NCBI RefSeq assembly: GCF_900188125.1
Contig: NZ_FZOW01000010.1
Coordinates: forward strand, 1-64,000
Direction: 5' to 3'
Source: Rhodococcoides kyotonense
Lineage (GTDB): Bacteria; Actinomycetota; Actinomycetes; Mycobacteriales; Mycobacteriaceae
DNA: 64,000 bases
The translations under genes and the position numbers were made by a program. Below the pieces are notes generated by a model. It was not told where the DNA came from. It searched no databases and saw only the letters and a program-made list of their open reading frames with translations. Positions 36,086 through 49,088 of this stretch are shown piece by piece. Position 1 is the stretch's first letter. Each line of letters opens with the position of its first letter.

Positions 36086-37450
36086 TCAGTCCCGATCCGC
36101 CAACGTCACTTCGACTCCACCGACCAGGTCGGAGGACAGGTTGTAGATGAAAGATCCGATGGTCGTCAACGCGGTGAACAACACCACATTGATGAGTCCG
36201 ATCACTGCGGCATATCCGAAGACCTGCCCCGCGCTGACGAGACCGCCACCACCGCCGGACTCGTTGACGATCTCGGTGAACGCACTGTTCAACCGATCCC
36301 AGACGCCCATGCCATCCAGAACTGCGTACAACAGACCGACGGCAACCATCCACACGAAGAACAGCGAAACTGCGATCACCAGCGAGATCTTGAGCGTCGA
36401 CCACGGATCGATCTTCCGCAGCTGAATGGTGGCCCGCAACGGGTCACCCTCGGAGCGTGCGACGACCATCGCGGGCGCTGCCGCAGGCTGCTTTTCCGTA
36501 GCCGGCTCCGGGTGACGGACCGCCGACAGGTCCGGCATGTCCTTTGCCAGATCCTTGCGCTCGATATGACGCGTCGGACCATCGATGACGGCTGCCTTCG
36601 ACTTCGCTGCTTCACGCCGCTGAGTCTTGGCGTCGGCGTCCTCGGCGACCGGCTGTGCGGCGGTCCGATCGGCCGAGCTCGTGTCGACGGGCCCACCGGC
36701 GGGCAACGACCCTCCGCGATTCGTCAGATTGGTCTGCGGCGTGCTCTGCGGCGCACCCTGATTCGGCTGATCGGGTCGCTGGGTGCGCTGCCACGGCGGC
36801 GCCTGAGGAGCACCGTTGGTTGCCGCCTGCTGAGGACGTGCGTCGTCTTGTGGACCGGCGAAGGCCGCAGTCGGTGGCTGCTGAGTCTCGCCTGCCCGCA
36901 ACGGATCCAATGGACGCCTCGGGTCCGACGCGGGACCCTGTGGTGCGCGCTGCTCGGATTGGCCGACCGCAGGAGTTGCCTGAGTCGGCGGCTGCGATTC
37001 GGGTGCCGGACGCTGAGGCGCGGACGCCTGCGCCTTCGGTGACGAAGCCCCCTCCGGTTTCCCGGCTTGTTCGGGCTTCCGGTCGGCGGGCCGAGCAGCT
37101 GCTTCCCGATCCACAGGCTGCTGAGTCGGTGCAGTCGCGCGCTCGGAACCCGGCGCCTGCTGAGGCGTCGGGCGCTGCGCAGGCTGAGCAGCCTGCTGCG
37201 GCCGCTGCGCAGGTGGACCTTGCGGGGGCTGCTGCCCCTGCGGGGCACCCTGCCCAGGTGCCTGACCCTGTGACGGCCGTGCCGGTGGCCGAGTGCCGCC
37301 CTGCGGAGGCTGCTGCGCACCGACAGCAGGCCGACCCGCCGGGGGGCCGGCAGGCCGTGAGGCCGGCTGCGGCCTCACGGGCTGCCGTGGCTGTTCGGCT
37401 CGATCACTCTGCGGGCCGGGCCTGCTGCCCGGCCTGTTGGGAGTGCTCAC
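36086..37450 (-). CDS. DUF3566 membrane protein with long Pro/Gln-rich N-terminus
   Basis: A 454-residue protein. Residues 1 to about 300 are disordered and built from Pro, Gln, Ala, Gly and Arg. The C-terminal 130 residues hold DUF3566: [20 protein letters not shown] leads into the first membrane helix ([20 protein letters not shown]), then a loop with Gly-rich NESGGGGG, and a second helix ([20 protein letters not shown]). Orthologues follow gyrA in most actinobacteria (Rv0007 type); they are membrane proteins of unknown function. The GTG start shares one base with the gyrA stop, so translation is coupled. Confidence 0.92.
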   Translation of the reverse strand: MSTPNRPGSRPGPQSDRAEQPRQPVRPQPASRPAGPPAGRPAVGAQQPPQGGTRPPARPSQGQAPGQGAPQGQQPPQGPPAQRPQQAAQPAQRPTPQQAPGSERATAPTQQPVDREAAARPADRKPEQAGKPEGASSPKAQASAPQRPAPESQPPTQATPAVGQSEQRAPQGPASDPRRPLDPLRAGETQQPPTAAFAGPQDDARPQQAATNGAPQAPPWQRTQRPDQPNQGAPQSTPQTNLTNRGGSLPAGGPVDTSSADRTAAQPVAEDADAKTQRREAAKSKAAVIDGPTRHIERKDLAKDMPDLSAVRHPEPATEKQPAAAPAMVVARSEGDPLRATIQLRKIDPWSTLKISLVIAVSLFFVWMVAVGLLYAVLDGMGVWDRLNSAFTEIVNESGGGGGLVSAGQVFGYAAVIGLINVVLFTALTTIGSFIYNLSSDLVGGVEVTLADRD

Positions 37451-39996
37451 TACGACTCCTTCGGTGCATCATCTTCAGTGCTGGCTGCGCCGGGCTCGGG
37501 CTCGGCCTCGTCTGCGTTGCGGGCGATAGCGAGCAGTGTGTCGCCTTCACCGAGATTCATCAACCGAACCCCCTTCGTCTGACGACCAGCCTTACGTACC
37601 TGCTTCGCCGCGGTACGAATCACACCGCCACTCGAGGTGATGGCGTAGAGCTCGTCGTCGTCGTCGACGATGAGAGCCCCCACCAGGGTGCCACGCTTCT
37701 CGTCGTACTGAATCGTGAGCACGCCCTTGCCGCCACGACCCTGCTGCGGGTAGTCCTCCATCGCCGTGCGCTTGGAGTAGCCACCGGACGTCGCCACCAG
37801 GAGGTACTTGCCCTCACGGACGACGTTCAGCGACAGCAGGTGATCCTCGCCGTTGAAGCGCATGCCCTGCACACCGGACGTCGCGCGGCCCATCGGTCGC
37901 AAGACCTCGTCGGTGGCCGAGAAACGGATCGACTGTCCCTGTCCGGAGACGAGCAGAAGGTCGTCGTCGGACGACGCCAGCACGGCACCGACCAGTTCGT
38001 CCTCGCCGCGGAGGTTGACTGCGACGATGCCGCCGCTGCGGTTGGAATCGAAGTCGGTGAGCTTGGACTTCTTGACAAGACCACCCTTGGTGGCGAGCAC
38101 CAGGTAGGGCGCGTCCTCGTAAGTCTTGATCTGAATGACCTGGGCAATGCGCTCGTCCGGCTGGAAGGCCAGCAGGTTCGCCACATGCTGGCCGCGGGCG
38201 GTGCGATTGGCCTCGGGCAGCTCGTACGCCTTTGCGCGGTAGACCCGACCCTTCGTGGTGAAGAACAGGATCCAGTCGTGCGTGGAGCAGACGAAGAACT
38301 TGCTGACGATGTCGTCCTGCTTCAGGCCCGCACCCTGAACTCCCTTGCCGCCGCGCTTCTGCGAGCGGTACAGGTCGGTTCGCGTGCGCTTGGCGTAGCC
38401 GGTCTCCGTGATCGTGACGACGACGTTCTCACGTGCGATGAGGTCCTCGTCGTTGACGTCACCGTCGCTGGCGATGATGCGGGTACGACGGTCGTCGCCG
38501 AACTTCTCGACGATCTCCGAGAGCTCGTCGCGCACGATCTGACGCTGACGCTCCGGGCGAGCCAGAATGTCCTGCAGTTCGGCGATCTCGAGCTCGATCT
38601 CGGCCAACTCGTCGATGATCTTCTGACGCTCGAGAGCGGCCAGACGACGCAACTGCATCGCCAGGATCGCGTCGGCCTGGATCTCGTCGATGTCGAGGAG
38701 CTCGATCAAGCCTGTTCGAGCGACGTCGACGGTCTGCGACGCGCGGATCAACGCGATGACCTCGTCCAACGCGTCGAGCGCCTTGACGAGACCACGCAGG
38801 ATGTGTGCGCGCTCTTCTGCCTTGCGGAGGCGGTAGCGCGTACGACGGATGATGACCTCGAGCTGGTGAGCCACGTAGTAGCGGATCATCTGATCGAGAC
38901 GCAAGGTGCGCGGAACTCCGTCGACGATCGACAGCATGTTCGCGCCGAAACTCGTCTGCAGCTGCGTGTGCTTGTAGAGGTTGTTCAGCACGACCTTGGC
39001 CACGGCGTCACGCTTGATGGTGACGACGATGCGCATGCCGACACGGTCCGAGGACTCGTCGTCGATCTTGGAGATGCCCGCGAGTTTGCCGTCGCGAACC
39101 TGCTCGGCGATCGAGGTGATCATGTTGTCCGGGTTGACCTGGTAGGGCAGCTCGGTGATCACGATGGTCGTGCGGCCGTTCGAATCCTCTTCGATCTCGA
39201 CGACGCCGCGCATACGGATCGAGCCGCGACCGGTCGAGTACGCGTCCTGAATTCCCTGGCCGCCGACGATGAGCCCGTGCGTCGGGAAGTCGGGACCCTT
39301 GACGCGTTCCATGCACGCGGCGAGGGTCGCTTCCTCGTCTGCCTCGTGGTTGTCGAGAGCCCAGAACACGGCCTCGCCCAGTTCGCGGAGGTTGTGCGGC
39401 GGAATGTTGGTGGCCATACCGACGGCGATGCCGTTGGATCCGTTCATCAACAGGTTCGGCACACGTGACGGAAGTACCGTCGGCTCTTGGGTTTTGCCGT
39501 CGTAGTTGGGGATGAAGTCGACGGTTTCCTCGTCGATGTCGCGCAACATCTCCATGGCGAGCGGCGTCAGGCGGGCCTCGGTGTAACGCATGGCGGCTGC
39601 GCCGTCGTTGCCACGAGAACCGAAGTTGCCCTGACCGTCGACGAGTGGGTAACGCATCGACCACGGCTGTGCGAGACGGACGAGCGCATCGTAGATCGAC
39701 GTGTCACCGTGCGGGTGGTAGTTACCCATCGTTTCGGCAACGGGCCGTGCGGATTTCACGTAACTACGGTCCGGCCGGAAACCCGAGTCGTACATCGCGT
39801 ACAGCACTCGGCGGTGCACGGGCTTGAGACCGTCGCGCACCTCGGGAAGCGCGCGACCGACGATGACGCTCATCGCGTAGTCGATGTAGCTGCGCTGCAT
39901 TTCCTGCTGAATGTCGACCGGATCGATCCGGTCGTGACCATCCCCGTTGGTGCTCTGTCCGGGAGGCCCGACAGGAGGCTCGGTGATGTCCGACAT
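37450..39996 (-). CDS. gyrA: DNA gyrase subunit A
   Basis: An 848-residue breakage-reunion subunit of DNA gyrase. The active-site Tyr is in [10 protein letters not shown] at 138. The quinolone region reads [12 protein letters not shown], with Thr99 at the position where M. tuberculosis has Ala90 and E. coli Ser83, then Asp103. The C-terminal half has the beta-pinwheel repeats, including the GyrA-box-like [10 protein letters not shown] (written here as [10 protein letters not shown]). Start is ATG 39996, with AAGGAG 5 nt before it; a TTG one codon earlier is less likely. It follows gyrB by 43 nt and overlaps DUF3566 by one base. Confidence 0.98.
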   Translation of the reverse strand: MSDITEPPVGPPGQSTNGDGHDRIDPVDIQQEMQRSYIDYAMSVIVGRALPEVRDGLKPVHRRVLYAMYDSGFRPDRSYVKSARPVAETMGNYHPHGDTSIYDALVRLAQPWSMRYPLVDGQGNFGSRGNDGAAAMRYTEARLTPLAMEMLRDIDEETVDFIPNYDGKTQEPTVLPSRVPNLLMNGSNGIAVGMATNIPPHNLRELGEAVFWALDNHEADEEATLAACMERVKGPDFPTHGLIVGGQGIQDAYSTGRGSIRMRGVVEIEEDSNGRTTIVITELPYQVNPDNMITSIAEQVRDGKLAGISKIDDESSDRVGMRIVVTIKRDAVAKVVLNNLYKHTQLQTSFGANMLSIVDGVPRTLRLDQMIRYYVAHQLEVIIRRTRYRLRKAEERAHILRGLVKALDALDEVIALIRASQTVDVARTGLIELLDIDEIQADAILAMQLRRLAALERQKIIDELAEIELEIAELQDILARPERQRQIVRDELSEIVEKFGDDRRTRIIASDGDVNDEDLIARENVVVTITETGYAKRTRTDLYRSQKRGGKGVQGAGLKQDDIVSKFFVCSTHDWILFFTTKGRVYRAKAYELPEANRTARGQHVANLLAFQPDERIAQVIQIKTYEDAPYLVLATKGGLVKKSKLTDFDSNRSGGIVAVNLRGEDELVGAVLASSDDDLLLVSGQGQSIRFSATDEVLRPMGRATSGVQGMRFNGEDHLLSLNVVREGKYLLVATSGGYSKRTAMEDYPQQGRGGKGVLTIQYDEKRGTLVGALIVDDDDELYAITSSGGVIRTAAKQVRKAGRQTKGVRLMNLGEGDTLLAIARNADEAEPEPGAASTEDDAPKES

Positions 39997-40039
39997 CAAT
40001 TCTCCTTCGAAATTCTTGTGGCGTAGTCAGTTTCAGGTA

Positions 40040-42253
<2,214 letters not shown>

Positions 42254-42373
42254 CTACTGGTAGACACCGACAGCATGGGAACGATGACACCCCGAAATGG
42301 CCCCTGAATGCCTCACAGACGGATTTTCTGAGCTTCCGCCGACAAATATGGACGGTGAACGCGTGACGTCCGG

Positions 42374-43495
42374 CTACAGGTCCAGCACGATCTTTCCGCC
42401 CGTCGACCGCGACACGCAGATCAGCATTTCCCGCTCACGTTCCTCGCTCGAGAGCCTGCTGTCGCGATGTTCCGGGCTCCCGTGAAGCACCCGAACACGG
42501 CACGTACCGCAGAACCCTTGCTGGCAGGAGTACGCGACGTCGGGTACGACCTCCCTGATCGACTGCAGCGCAGTCTTGTCGGCGGGCACCGTCACCACCA
42601 CACCCGATCGAACCAGTTGCACGTCGAACTCGAGCCCGTCACGAACGGGCGGAGGTGAGAAACGCTCGAAATAGAGATGCGTCGCTCCGGTGGAGTCGAA
42701 CGCCCGCCTCACACAGTCGATCATCGGCGGCGGGCCGCAGCAGTACACCGCGCCGCCCGTCACGTCCTGCATCAGATCCGAACCCGTCGGGACGCCGTCG
42801 ACGTCGTCTGTGCGCACCGTCACACGGCCGGAATCCCACGACTCGATCTCGTCGAGAAATGGAAGCGACGCGCGCGATCGCCCGCAGTAGATCAACCGCC
42901 ACTCCATACCGAGCGACCGGGCGGCACGCACCATCGGCAGAATCGCGGTGATTCCGATCCCGCCTGCCACGAACGTCGCCTGTTCGTGCGGACCGAACGG
43001 GAAGCCGTTGCGCGGCTCGCGCATCGTCACCGTGTCTCCCGGCTCGAGGGCATGCATCTCCTCGGATCCACCGCCGCCGTCCGGAACATGGCGCACCGCA
43101 ACGGTATACGTACTTGCCGACGGGTCACCGCACAACGAGTACTGACGTCGACGCCCCGACGACAACTCCACGTCGATGTGCATGCCGGGTGACCACGACG
43201 CGAGCGCCGCACCATCCGTCGACGCGAACGTCAGCCGGACGACCGGTTGATCGACGCACATCACCTCGCGCCGCTCGACCGTGAGAGACACCGGGCGTCG
43301 AATCACCGGGGCAACGTACTCGGGCACGTACGTACCGTCGTCGAGAAGTGCGAACCACTTGTCCAGGGCATCGGTGACGAGCGACATCGTCTGATCCGGC
43401 ACCGATCGTCCGTACAGGTCCGATGGAATCGTGCGATCCAGTCGGTACGACTCGACCGCCTTCGTCATGTCGGATATCCTGCGGCGCAGGCTCAT
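42374..43495 (-). CDS. PDR/VanB-type ferredoxin-NAD(P)H reductase with 2Fe-2S domain
   Basis: A 373-residue electron-transfer flavoprotein. After about 75 leader residues comes the flavin barrel (RRQYSLCGDPS), the NAD(P) domain (VAGGIGITAILPMV, then YCCGPPPMID) and a C-terminal plant-type [2Fe-2S] ferredoxin with CQQGFCGTCRV and a last ligand in MLICVS. Such proteins pass electrons from NAD(P)H to an oxygenase. Its ATG overlaps the stop of the upstream hydrolase-like gene by 4 nt, so that diiron-like protein is the probable redox partner. A later ATG at 43468 is an alternative start. Confidence 0.9.
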   Translation of the reverse strand: MSLRRRISDMTKAVESYRLDRTIPSDLYGRSVPDQTMSLVTDALDKWFALLDDGTYVPEYVAPVIRRPVSLTVERREVMCVDQPVVRLTFASTDGAALASWSPGMHIDVELSSGRRRQYSLCGDPSASTYTVAVRHVPDGGGGSEEMHALEPGDTVTMREPRNGFPFGPHEQATFVAGGIGITAILPMVRAARSLGMEWRLIYCGRSRASLPFLDEIESWDSGRVTVRTDDVDGVPTGSDLMQDVTGGAVYCCGPPPMIDCVRRAFDSTGATHLYFERFSPPPVRDGLEFDVQLVRSGVVVTVPADKTALQSIREVVPDVAYSCQQGFCGTCRVRVLHGSPEHRDSRLSSEEREREMLICVSRSTGGKIVLDL

Positions 43496-44391
43496 TCGGA
43501 TACCGGCCCGCCTGCGGCGCGCGCCGCGGGCGACGACGCGAGATACCGCTCGGCCTGATCCGTCGAGCCTTCCTGCGACGGGTGGTAGTCGGACCTGAAG
43601 TACCGAAGGGACGCACGGAAGAGCATGCCCGGCCCAGGGAACAGACCCTTCGCCGCGACGCGGCGGTACTGCTTGAACGACGGCCGACGCCTCTTCTCCG
43701 GCAAGTACTTCAGCGTCGGATCCTGACTCGTCAGGTAGCGGACCCCACGCGCCCAGAACCATACGAGCGCGGGCGCGATCACCAGATAGGTACGAATTCT
43801 GCGCGCCGGACGCACGTCGAAGTACTGCATCACTTCATAAGCGACACAACGGTGTTCGACTTCCTCGGCACCGTGCCACCGCAACAGGTCGAGCATGGTC
43901 GGATCGAACTCGACGTCGTCGAGCGCGTCGGCGTTCAGAACCCAGTCGCCGAGAAAAGCGGTCAGATGTTCGACGGCAGCAATGAGCGCGACTCGCTCGA
44001 CCAGACTGTTCTTACCGTGGTGCGAACGGTTGCCCAGCGCGCGTCCGAACAGAAAGCGCATCTGCTCGACGTACGGCTTCACGTCGATGCCGTACGCCGT
44101 CAACTGATCCAGTACCTGCGTGTGTGCCTGAGCGTGCACAGCTTCCTGACCGATGAAACCGATGACGTCCTCGCGGAGTTGCTCGTCGTCGATGAGCGGC
44201 AACGCTTCCTTGAACGTCCGCACGAACCATTCCTCGCCCTCGGGGAGCAGCAAGTGCATGACATTGAACAGGTGCGTGGCAAGGGGATCACCGTCGGCGT
44301 AGTGCAACGGCAGCGATCCCCAGTCGAAGGAAACGTCTCGTGGTCGCAGAACGACCCGGTCCCCCGGCGTCGATCCTTCGGTAGCGGACAT
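43492..44391 (-). CDS. Metal-dependent hydrolase family protein (PF10118 type, ferritin-like helices)
   Basis: A 299-residue helical protein of the family annotated as predicted metal-dependent hydrolase. Conserved metal-ligand candidates lie in helices: GEEWFVRTFKEALP, FIGQEAVHAQAHTQV (ExxH), AAVEHLTAFLGD and HGAEEVEHRCVAYEV (ExxEH). The repeated ExxH pattern is like diiron ferritin-fold oxidases, so hydrolase may be a misnomer. It is coupled by a 4-nt overlap to a ferredoxin reductase, which fits an oxygenase role. Substrate unknown. Together they form a two-gene unit set between gyrB and dciA. Confidence 0.82.
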   Translation of the reverse strand: MSATEGSTPGDRVVLRPRDVSFDWGSLPLHYADGDPLATHLFNVMHLLLPEGEEWFVRTFKEALPLIDDEQLREDVIGFIGQEAVHAQAHTQVLDQLTAYGIDVKPYVEQMRFLFGRALGNRSHHGKNSLVERVALIAAVEHLTAFLGDWVLNADALDDVEFDPTMLDLLRWHGAEEVEHRCVAYEVMQYFDVRPARRIRTYLVIAPALVWFWARGVRYLTSQDPTLKYLPEKRRRPSFKQYRRVAAKGLFPGPGMLFRASLRYFRSDYHPSQEGSTDQAERYLASSPAARAAGGPVSE

Positions 44392-44553
44392 TCAGTCACC
44401 TCGTCACTCGCGAACGTCGGTGGCGCCCCCGCACCGATCTCTCTGGGGTCGGACGGCACGCTACGGGACCGACCCCTACGAGAGCAACCAAGATCACAGT
44501 TGACACAGCTATGTTACGAGTGTTACTGCGAAACCTCGGTAGGTGACCGCTTT

Positions 44554-45111
44554 CTACCCGTACGTGTCGCGCGGACCGCGTCCTTTGATGTGCCGATCGC
44601 CCTTGCGCCAACTCTTCGTCGTCGGCCCGGTGATCTTCAGGGTCTTCACCACACCGTGCCCGACGGCGGCCGCTATCTTCGCCAGAATCTGAGGCTGCAT
44701 CAGACGTAGCTGAGTTGCCCACGCCGTCGATTCGGCCGACACACTGAGCACGCCGTCCTCGAGTTTCGTCGGCGTCGCGTGCGACGCGATGTCTTCCCCG
44801 ACGACGGCCGTCCAGCGGCCCAGAACCGTTCCCTCCGAGACTTTGTCGGACCATCCGCGCTTCTTGGCGATCGAACCCGCCAGCGCCCCGAGCGTCTGAG
44901 GATCCCGATCGTCCGGCCCCGCGCCCGACCACCCTCGCTTGCGTCGACCTCGAAGCGCGCGAACGCCACCGGTCGGCGACGACCGACCCTGCCCGACGGA
45001 TTTGCCACTCGCCTTGGCCGCAGCGCGTGCCTCCTCGAGCGCTCGGCGCGCCAGATCGACGCCTCGCAGCTCGGGCTGGGGCTCGGAGGAACTCTGTTCG
45101 TCGTCGTTCAC
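44554..45111 (-). CDS. dciA: DciA-like DUF721 protein (helicase loader family)
   Basis: A 185-residue protein with a disordered, basic N-terminal half and a C-terminal DUF721 domain ([39 protein letters not shown]). DUF721 includes DciA, the ancestral loader of the replicative helicase, and the orthologue in mycobacteria (Rv0004) sits at the same spot after recF. GTG start overlaps the recF stop (GTGA). Confidence 0.9.
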   Translation of the reverse strand: MNDDEQSSSEPQPELRGVDLARRALEEARAAAKASGKSVGQGRSSPTGGVRALRGRRKRGWSGAGPDDRDPQTLGALAGSIAKKRGWSDKVSEGTVLGRWTAVVGEDIASHATPTKLEDGVLSVSAESTAWATQLRLMQPQILAKIAAAVGHGVVKTLKITGPTTKSWRKGDRHIKGRGPRDTYG

Positions 45112-46328
45112 GGGGTGACACCTTCGCTCTCGTCGATGGCGCTGATCCTCGACACACGACCAGTGTCCTCCTGGTGTGCAGCAACTGCCCAGCGGCGCGC
45201 CTCGAGCTCCGGGGGCACGTCCTCGGCGACCGCTGCCGTGATCAGCACCTGCTCGGCATCGACGGCCACCCGAGCCAACGCACTACGACGCTTGCGATCG
45301 AGTTCGGCGAACACGTCGTCGAGCATCAGAACCGGATCGGTTCCCTCGGCACGAAGCAACCCGAACGACGCCAACCGCAACGACAATGCGAAGGACCACG
45401 ATTCACCATGACTCGCAAAGCCTTTCGCGGGTTGGTCACCGAGCATCAGCTCGAGGTCGTCGCGATGCGGCCCGACGAGACACACCCCGCGTTCGATTTC
45501 CCGACGTCTCATCACCGAAAGCTGATGCAGGAAAGCAGCTTCCAGCACGTCGACGTCGTCCGTCTCGGGAGTGCGCGACGGGTCGGCGAACTCGGGCGGC
45601 AGTGCCTCGGCCAGACTGCTGCGATAGCGAATCGCCGCAGGCCGCGATTCCGGCGCGATCGACGAATACGACTCCGCGACAAACGGAGTCAGCTCGTGTA
45701 CAAGACCGATTCGAGAGAACAGCAGCTGCGCGCCGTGAGCTGCCAAGTGCCCGTCCCAAACATCCAGAGTGGCAAGAGCACTCGCGCCGTCGCTCGAGCT
45801 GGTCCCGCGACGAAGCGCTCCTCCCGCGGTCTTGAGCAGAGCCGATCGCTGCCGCAGCACTTTCTCGTAATCGCTTCGGACACCGGCCATTCGAGGACGA
45901 CGCGTCGTCGCCAACTCGTCGAGGTATCGACGTCGATCACCCGGGTCCCCTCGGACGAGCGACAAATCCTCCGGGGCGAACAGCACGCTGTGCAGCACAC
46001 CCAGAATTTCCCGTGGTCGCCGAACCGGCGAACGGTTCATGCGTGCCTTGTTCGCCTTGCCGTCCTGTATCTCGACGTCGATCGTCAGCTCGCGACCATG
46101 ATTGACGACGGACGCGCCCGCGAACGCTCGCTCGGCGCCCGCCCGTATCAGCGGACTGTCCGACGACACCCTGTGCGACGACAGTGTGGCCAGATACCCG
46201 AGCGCTTCGAGCAGGTTCGTCTTGCCGTGTCCGTTGGGGCCGACGAACACCGTCGAACCCGGCTCGAGTTCGACGGTGACACCGTCCCACGAACGAAAGT
46301 CACGCAGGGAGAAGGAGCGAACGAACAA
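45108..46328 (-). CDS. recF: DNA replication and repair protein RecF
   Basis: A 406-residue SMC-like ATPase that helps load RecA at gaps. Walker A is [16 protein letters not shown] near residue 30, the ABC signature region follows [13 protein letters not shown], and Walker B is [13 protein letters not shown] near 347. Start is a TTG at 46328, three bases after the gnd stop; the protein then opens with [14 protein letters not shown], aligning with the usual RecF N-terminus. Stop overlaps the dciA GTG. Confidence 0.96.
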   Translation of the reverse strand: MFVRSFSLRDFRSWDGVTVELEPGSTVFVGPNGHGKTNLLEALGYLATLSSHRVSSDSPLIRAGAERAFAGASVVNHGRELTIDVEIQDGKANKARMNRSPVRRPREILGVLHSVLFAPEDLSLVRGDPGDRRRYLDELATTRRPRMAGVRSDYEKVLRQRSALLKTAGGALRRGTSSSDGASALATLDVWDGHLAAHGAQLLFSRIGLVHELTPFVAESYSSIAPESRPAAIRYRSSLAEALPPEFADPSRTPETDDVDVLEAAFLHQLSVMRRREIERGVCLVGPHRDDLELMLGDQPAKGFASHGESWSFALSLRLASFGLLRAEGTDPVLMLDDVFAELDRKRRSALARVAVDAEQVLITAAVAEDVPPELEARRWAVAAHQEDTGRVSRISAIDESEGVTP

Positions 46329-46331
46329 GGC

Positions 46332-47252
46332 TTATTTCTTGGGGTCGGGAGCGCGAAGCGTCTCTTCGGTGGTGGCACGTTTGACGGCGTGCCCGCCGAA
46401 CTGGTTGCGCAGGGCGGAGACTGCTTTCATCGCGGGAGAGTCGTCCTGGCGGGACGCGAACCGCGCGAACAGTGCCGCGGAGATGACCGGAGCCGGGACA
46501 GCGTGGCGGATCGCTTCTTCGACCGTCCACCGGCCTTCGCCGGAATCCTCTGTGTAGCCGGAGATTTCGCGGAACTCGGGATCCTGTGCGAGAGCTTGGA
46601 CGAGCAGGTCGAGCAACCACGAACGTACGACGGTGCCCTGACTCCACGCACGAAGCACACCGTGAACGTCGTGGACGAGGTCTTCCGCCTCGAGCAGTTC
46701 GTAGCCTTCGGCGTACGCCTGCATGAGCCCGTACTCGATTCCGTTGTGCACCATCTTCGAGTAGTGGCCCGCACCGACAGGACCGGCGTGGACGAAACCG
46801 TCGGCTCGATCGCCTTCCGGTCGCAATGCGTCGAAGATCGGTAGCGCACGCTCGACGTCGGCCTCCGAACCGCCGACCATGAGCCCGTATCCGTTCTCGA
46901 GGCCCCACACACCACCGGAGACGCCGGCATCGATGTAGCCGATACCCTTCTCGGCCAGCAGGTCCGCATTGGGCTTGTCGTCGGTGAACCGAGAGTTGCC
47001 GCCGTCGATGACGAGGTCGCCCTCCTCGAGGGCGTCACCGAGCGCGACGATCGTCTCGCGAGTGATGTCACCTGCAGGCACCATGACCCACACGACGCGC
47101 GGGGCGCTGAGTGCACCGGCGAGATCGCGGAGCGACGGGGTATCCGTCACCTCGGGCCTCGGGTCGTATCCGATCACTTCGTGACCGTGCGCGCGGAGAC
47201 GCTCGCGCATGTTGAAACCCATTTTCCCGAGGCCGACCAGTCCCAGCTGCAT
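46332..47252 (-). CDS. gnd: 6-phosphogluconate dehydrogenase, decarboxylating (short type)
   Basis: A 306-residue enzyme of the pentose-phosphate pathway, converting 6-phosphogluconate to ribulose 5-phosphate. Rossmann motif GLVGLGKMGFNM opens the protein; IDGGNSRFTDD and YIDAGVSGGVWGLENGYGLM are substrate-binding stretches, followed by KMVHNGIEYGLMQAYAEG with the catalytic Lys-His-Asn-Glu set. The roughly 300-residue length is that of the YqeC/GntZ type, often NAD-linked. It sits between dnaN and recF, as in several actinobacteria. Confidence 0.95.
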   Translation of the reverse strand: MQLGLVGLGKMGFNMRERLRAHGHEVIGYDPRPEVTDTPSLRDLAGALSAPRVVWVMVPAGDITRETIVALGDALEEGDLVIDGGNSRFTDDKPNADLLAEKGIGYIDAGVSGGVWGLENGYGLMVGGSEADVERALPIFDALRPEGDRADGFVHAGPVGAGHYSKMVHNGIEYGLMQAYAEGYELLEAEDLVHDVHGVLRAWSQGTVVRSWLLDLLVQALAQDPEFREISGYTEDSGEGRWTVEEAIRHAVPAPVISAALFARFASRQDDSPAMKAVSALRNQFGGHAVKRATTEETLRAPDPKK

Positions 47253-47283
47253 GAGAAACGTCCTTCTCTAGTGTGCGGTCATT

Positions 47284-47313
47284 CGTAGGCCTGCTCGAGG
47301 GAGCAGGCCTACG
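47284..47313. terminator. Hairpin between dnaN and gnd
   Basis: A perfect 13-bp stem (CGTAGGCCTGCTC and its complement) with loop GAGG, 15 nt after the dnaN stop and 32 nt before gnd. No T-run follows, so it may only attenuate dnaN transcription. Confidence 0.6.
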
Positions 47314-47327
47314 TAGTCCGTACCCGA

Positions 47328-48512
47328 TCAGCCCGGTAGTCGAACCGGCATCAGCAGATAGGTGTACGCACTCTGCGGTGCCGCGAACTTGCCCGACGCA
47401 TCGGGTACCAGTTCATCATCCCCAGTGGGGCGCAGAACCGCAGGCCTACTGGGCGTGGTGAATCCGAACGTGACCTTCTCGCTGTGCAGCGAGGACAACC
47501 CGTCGATCAGGTAGCCGGGGTTGAAGGCGATGGTCAAGGCTTCGCCTTGGAAGTCCGCCATCAACGATTCCTCGGCGCGGCCTGCGTCGTCGCCACCTGC
47601 CGACAGCATCAGGCCCTCGGGGGAGAACTCGAGTCGAACCTGAGCTCCACGCTCGGCGACGAGTGCCACACGCTTGATCGCCTCGACGAGAGGAGCGATC
47701 TCGACGACGGCAATCGCGGTGTGCTCGGGCGGCAGAAGCTGGCGGAACTTCGGGAAATCGGCGTCGAGCAGACGCGTCGTCGTGCGACGGCCTTCGCTGA
47801 TGATGCCGAGCAGGCCGTCGGCCCCGACGGACGAACCGGACCCCAACGCGAGCTCGACGGGTGAATTCGCACCGCCGCCCAGCGTTTTCGCGGATTCGGA
47901 CAGTGTCTTGGCGGGGATCAGAACCTCGGTCTTGGTCTCACCGTTGGCCGGCATCCACTCGAGCTCTCGGACTGCGAGACGGAAACGGTCGGTCGCTGCG
48001 AGAACGACAGTCGTGCCCTGGATCTCGACGCGGATGCCGGTCAACATCGGCAGCGTGTCGTCGCGGCCTGCCGCGACAGCGACCTGGGAGATCGCTTCGG
48101 AGAACACGTCGTTGGCGATGGATCCGGTCTGCGTCGGCAGTTCGGGCAGCTGCGGGTAGTCCTCGACGGGCATCGTGGGCAACGAGAACTTGGCGCTGCC
48201 GCAGTTGATGAGCACCCGGGTCCCGTCGATGTTCACGTCGACGGGCTTGTTCGGAAGCGACTTGGTGATGTCGGCCAGCAGCTTGCCCGAGACGAGAGCG
48301 CGGCCAGGAGTCGCGACCTCGGCGGAGACGCGGACCTGGGCAGATACCTCGTAGTCGAACCCGGACACGGTCAATCCCTGCTCGTCAGCCGCAAGAAGGA
48401 CTCCACCGAGAACAGGAACAGGCGGCCTGGACGGCAGGCTTCGAGCTACCCATGCAACGGAATCGGAGAAATCTTCACGAGCAACGCGAAACTTCAAACT
48501 TCCAAGCTCCAT
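47328..48512 (-). CDS. dnaN: DNA polymerase III sliding clamp (beta subunit)
   Basis: A 394-residue ring-forming processivity factor with three repeated clamp domains. It opens [19 protein letters not shown], has [21 protein letters not shown] in domain 1 and ends in [12 protein letters not shown], the conserved C-terminal MPVRL motif. ATG 48512 is chosen because it begins the family sequence; the upstream 46 codons lie in the dnaA-dnaN intergenic region. It follows dnaA by 576 nt on the same strand. Confidence 0.97.
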   Translation of the reverse strand: MELGSLKFRVAREDFSDSVAWVARSLPSRPPVPVLGGVLLAADEQGLTVSGFDYEVSAQVRVSAEVATPGRALVSGKLLADITKSLPNKPVDVNIDGTRVLINCGSAKFSLPTMPVEDYPQLPELPTQTGSIANDVFSEAISQVAVAAGRDDTLPMLTGIRVEIQGTTVVLAATDRFRLAVRELEWMPANGETKTEVLIPAKTLSESAKTLGGGANSPVELALGSGSSVGADGLLGIISEGRRTTTRLLDADFPKFRQLLPPEHTAIAVVEIAPLVEAIKRVALVAERGAQVRLEFSPEGLMLSAGGDDAGRAEESLMADFQGEALTIAFNPGYLIDGLSSLHSEKVTFGFTTPSRPAVLRPTGDDELVPDASGKFAAPQSAYTYLLMPVRLPG

Positions 48513-49030
48513 CGCTCGGCATTTCCTCTCGTTCGGCAGCGGTTCGTCTCGAAGAAGGGTCTTCGGTGAGTGCGGTGCACTCGTGGGTACCGGTGCATCA
48601 AAGAGTCTGACACAACCGGCAGATGCACACCGTATGCCCTTCGAGACCAACTTGAAAGCCGAAGATGTCGCTTCGGAGCGCTCGAGGCGAGCCTGTGAAC
48701 GGATCTGTCCCCAACACCTGTTTTAGAAGAGATTCCCTCGAAGAGAAAATCTTCGTATTAATAGGTCCTGTGGAATCTGTGCACCCGCCCCTCGAGCCGC
48801 AGGTCGTCAGGCGTGGTGTCGTGGGGATGAATTCGGGACCAATCCACGGTGGCGATGGGGAGGACTGTGGACGAGCCACCAACGGTGCACAGGCTCCCAC
48901 AGTCCATCCCCAAATCCGCGCCTTTGTCCACATGGTTATCCACAGGTGTGCATCATTCGGAAGCGTCTCGAAAATTTTCTCGAGAAGACGGCTCTCGAGG
49001 GGTCGCGTGGGGCGTCGTCGACACGAAAAC
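48513..49030. other. dnaA-dnaN intergenic region, main oriC candidate
   Basis: The non-coding region where actinobacterial origins lie. DnaA boxes seen: perfect TTATCCACA at 48936-48944, TTGTCCACA at 48924-48932 and weaker TGTGGACGA at 48866-48874. The stretch 48721-48772, with GAGAAAATCTTCGTATTAAT, is the most A/T-rich and a likely unwinding element. AAAATTTT within a TCTCGA palindrome lies at about 48965-48985. Confidence 0.75.
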
Positions 49031-49069
49031 GTCGGGCGGTCCCACTCGAGGTGAGTGGGACCGCCCGAC
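49031..49069 (-). terminator. Terminator of dnaA
   Basis: A perfect 17-bp stem (49031-49047 and 49053-49069, arms starting GTCGGGCGGTCCC) with a 5-nt loop, 20 nt after the dnaA stop. TTTT follows on the minus strand. Confidence 0.85.
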
Positions 49070-49088
49070 GTCGTCGATGTTCCGGTCG

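Noticed and set aside
36655-39468. 937-codon open frame on the plus strand
   Set aside because: It lies antisense to gyrA and DUF3566; its Val/Asp/Leu-rich, Arg-rich composition is the mirror of GC-rich coding sequence and shows no family motif.
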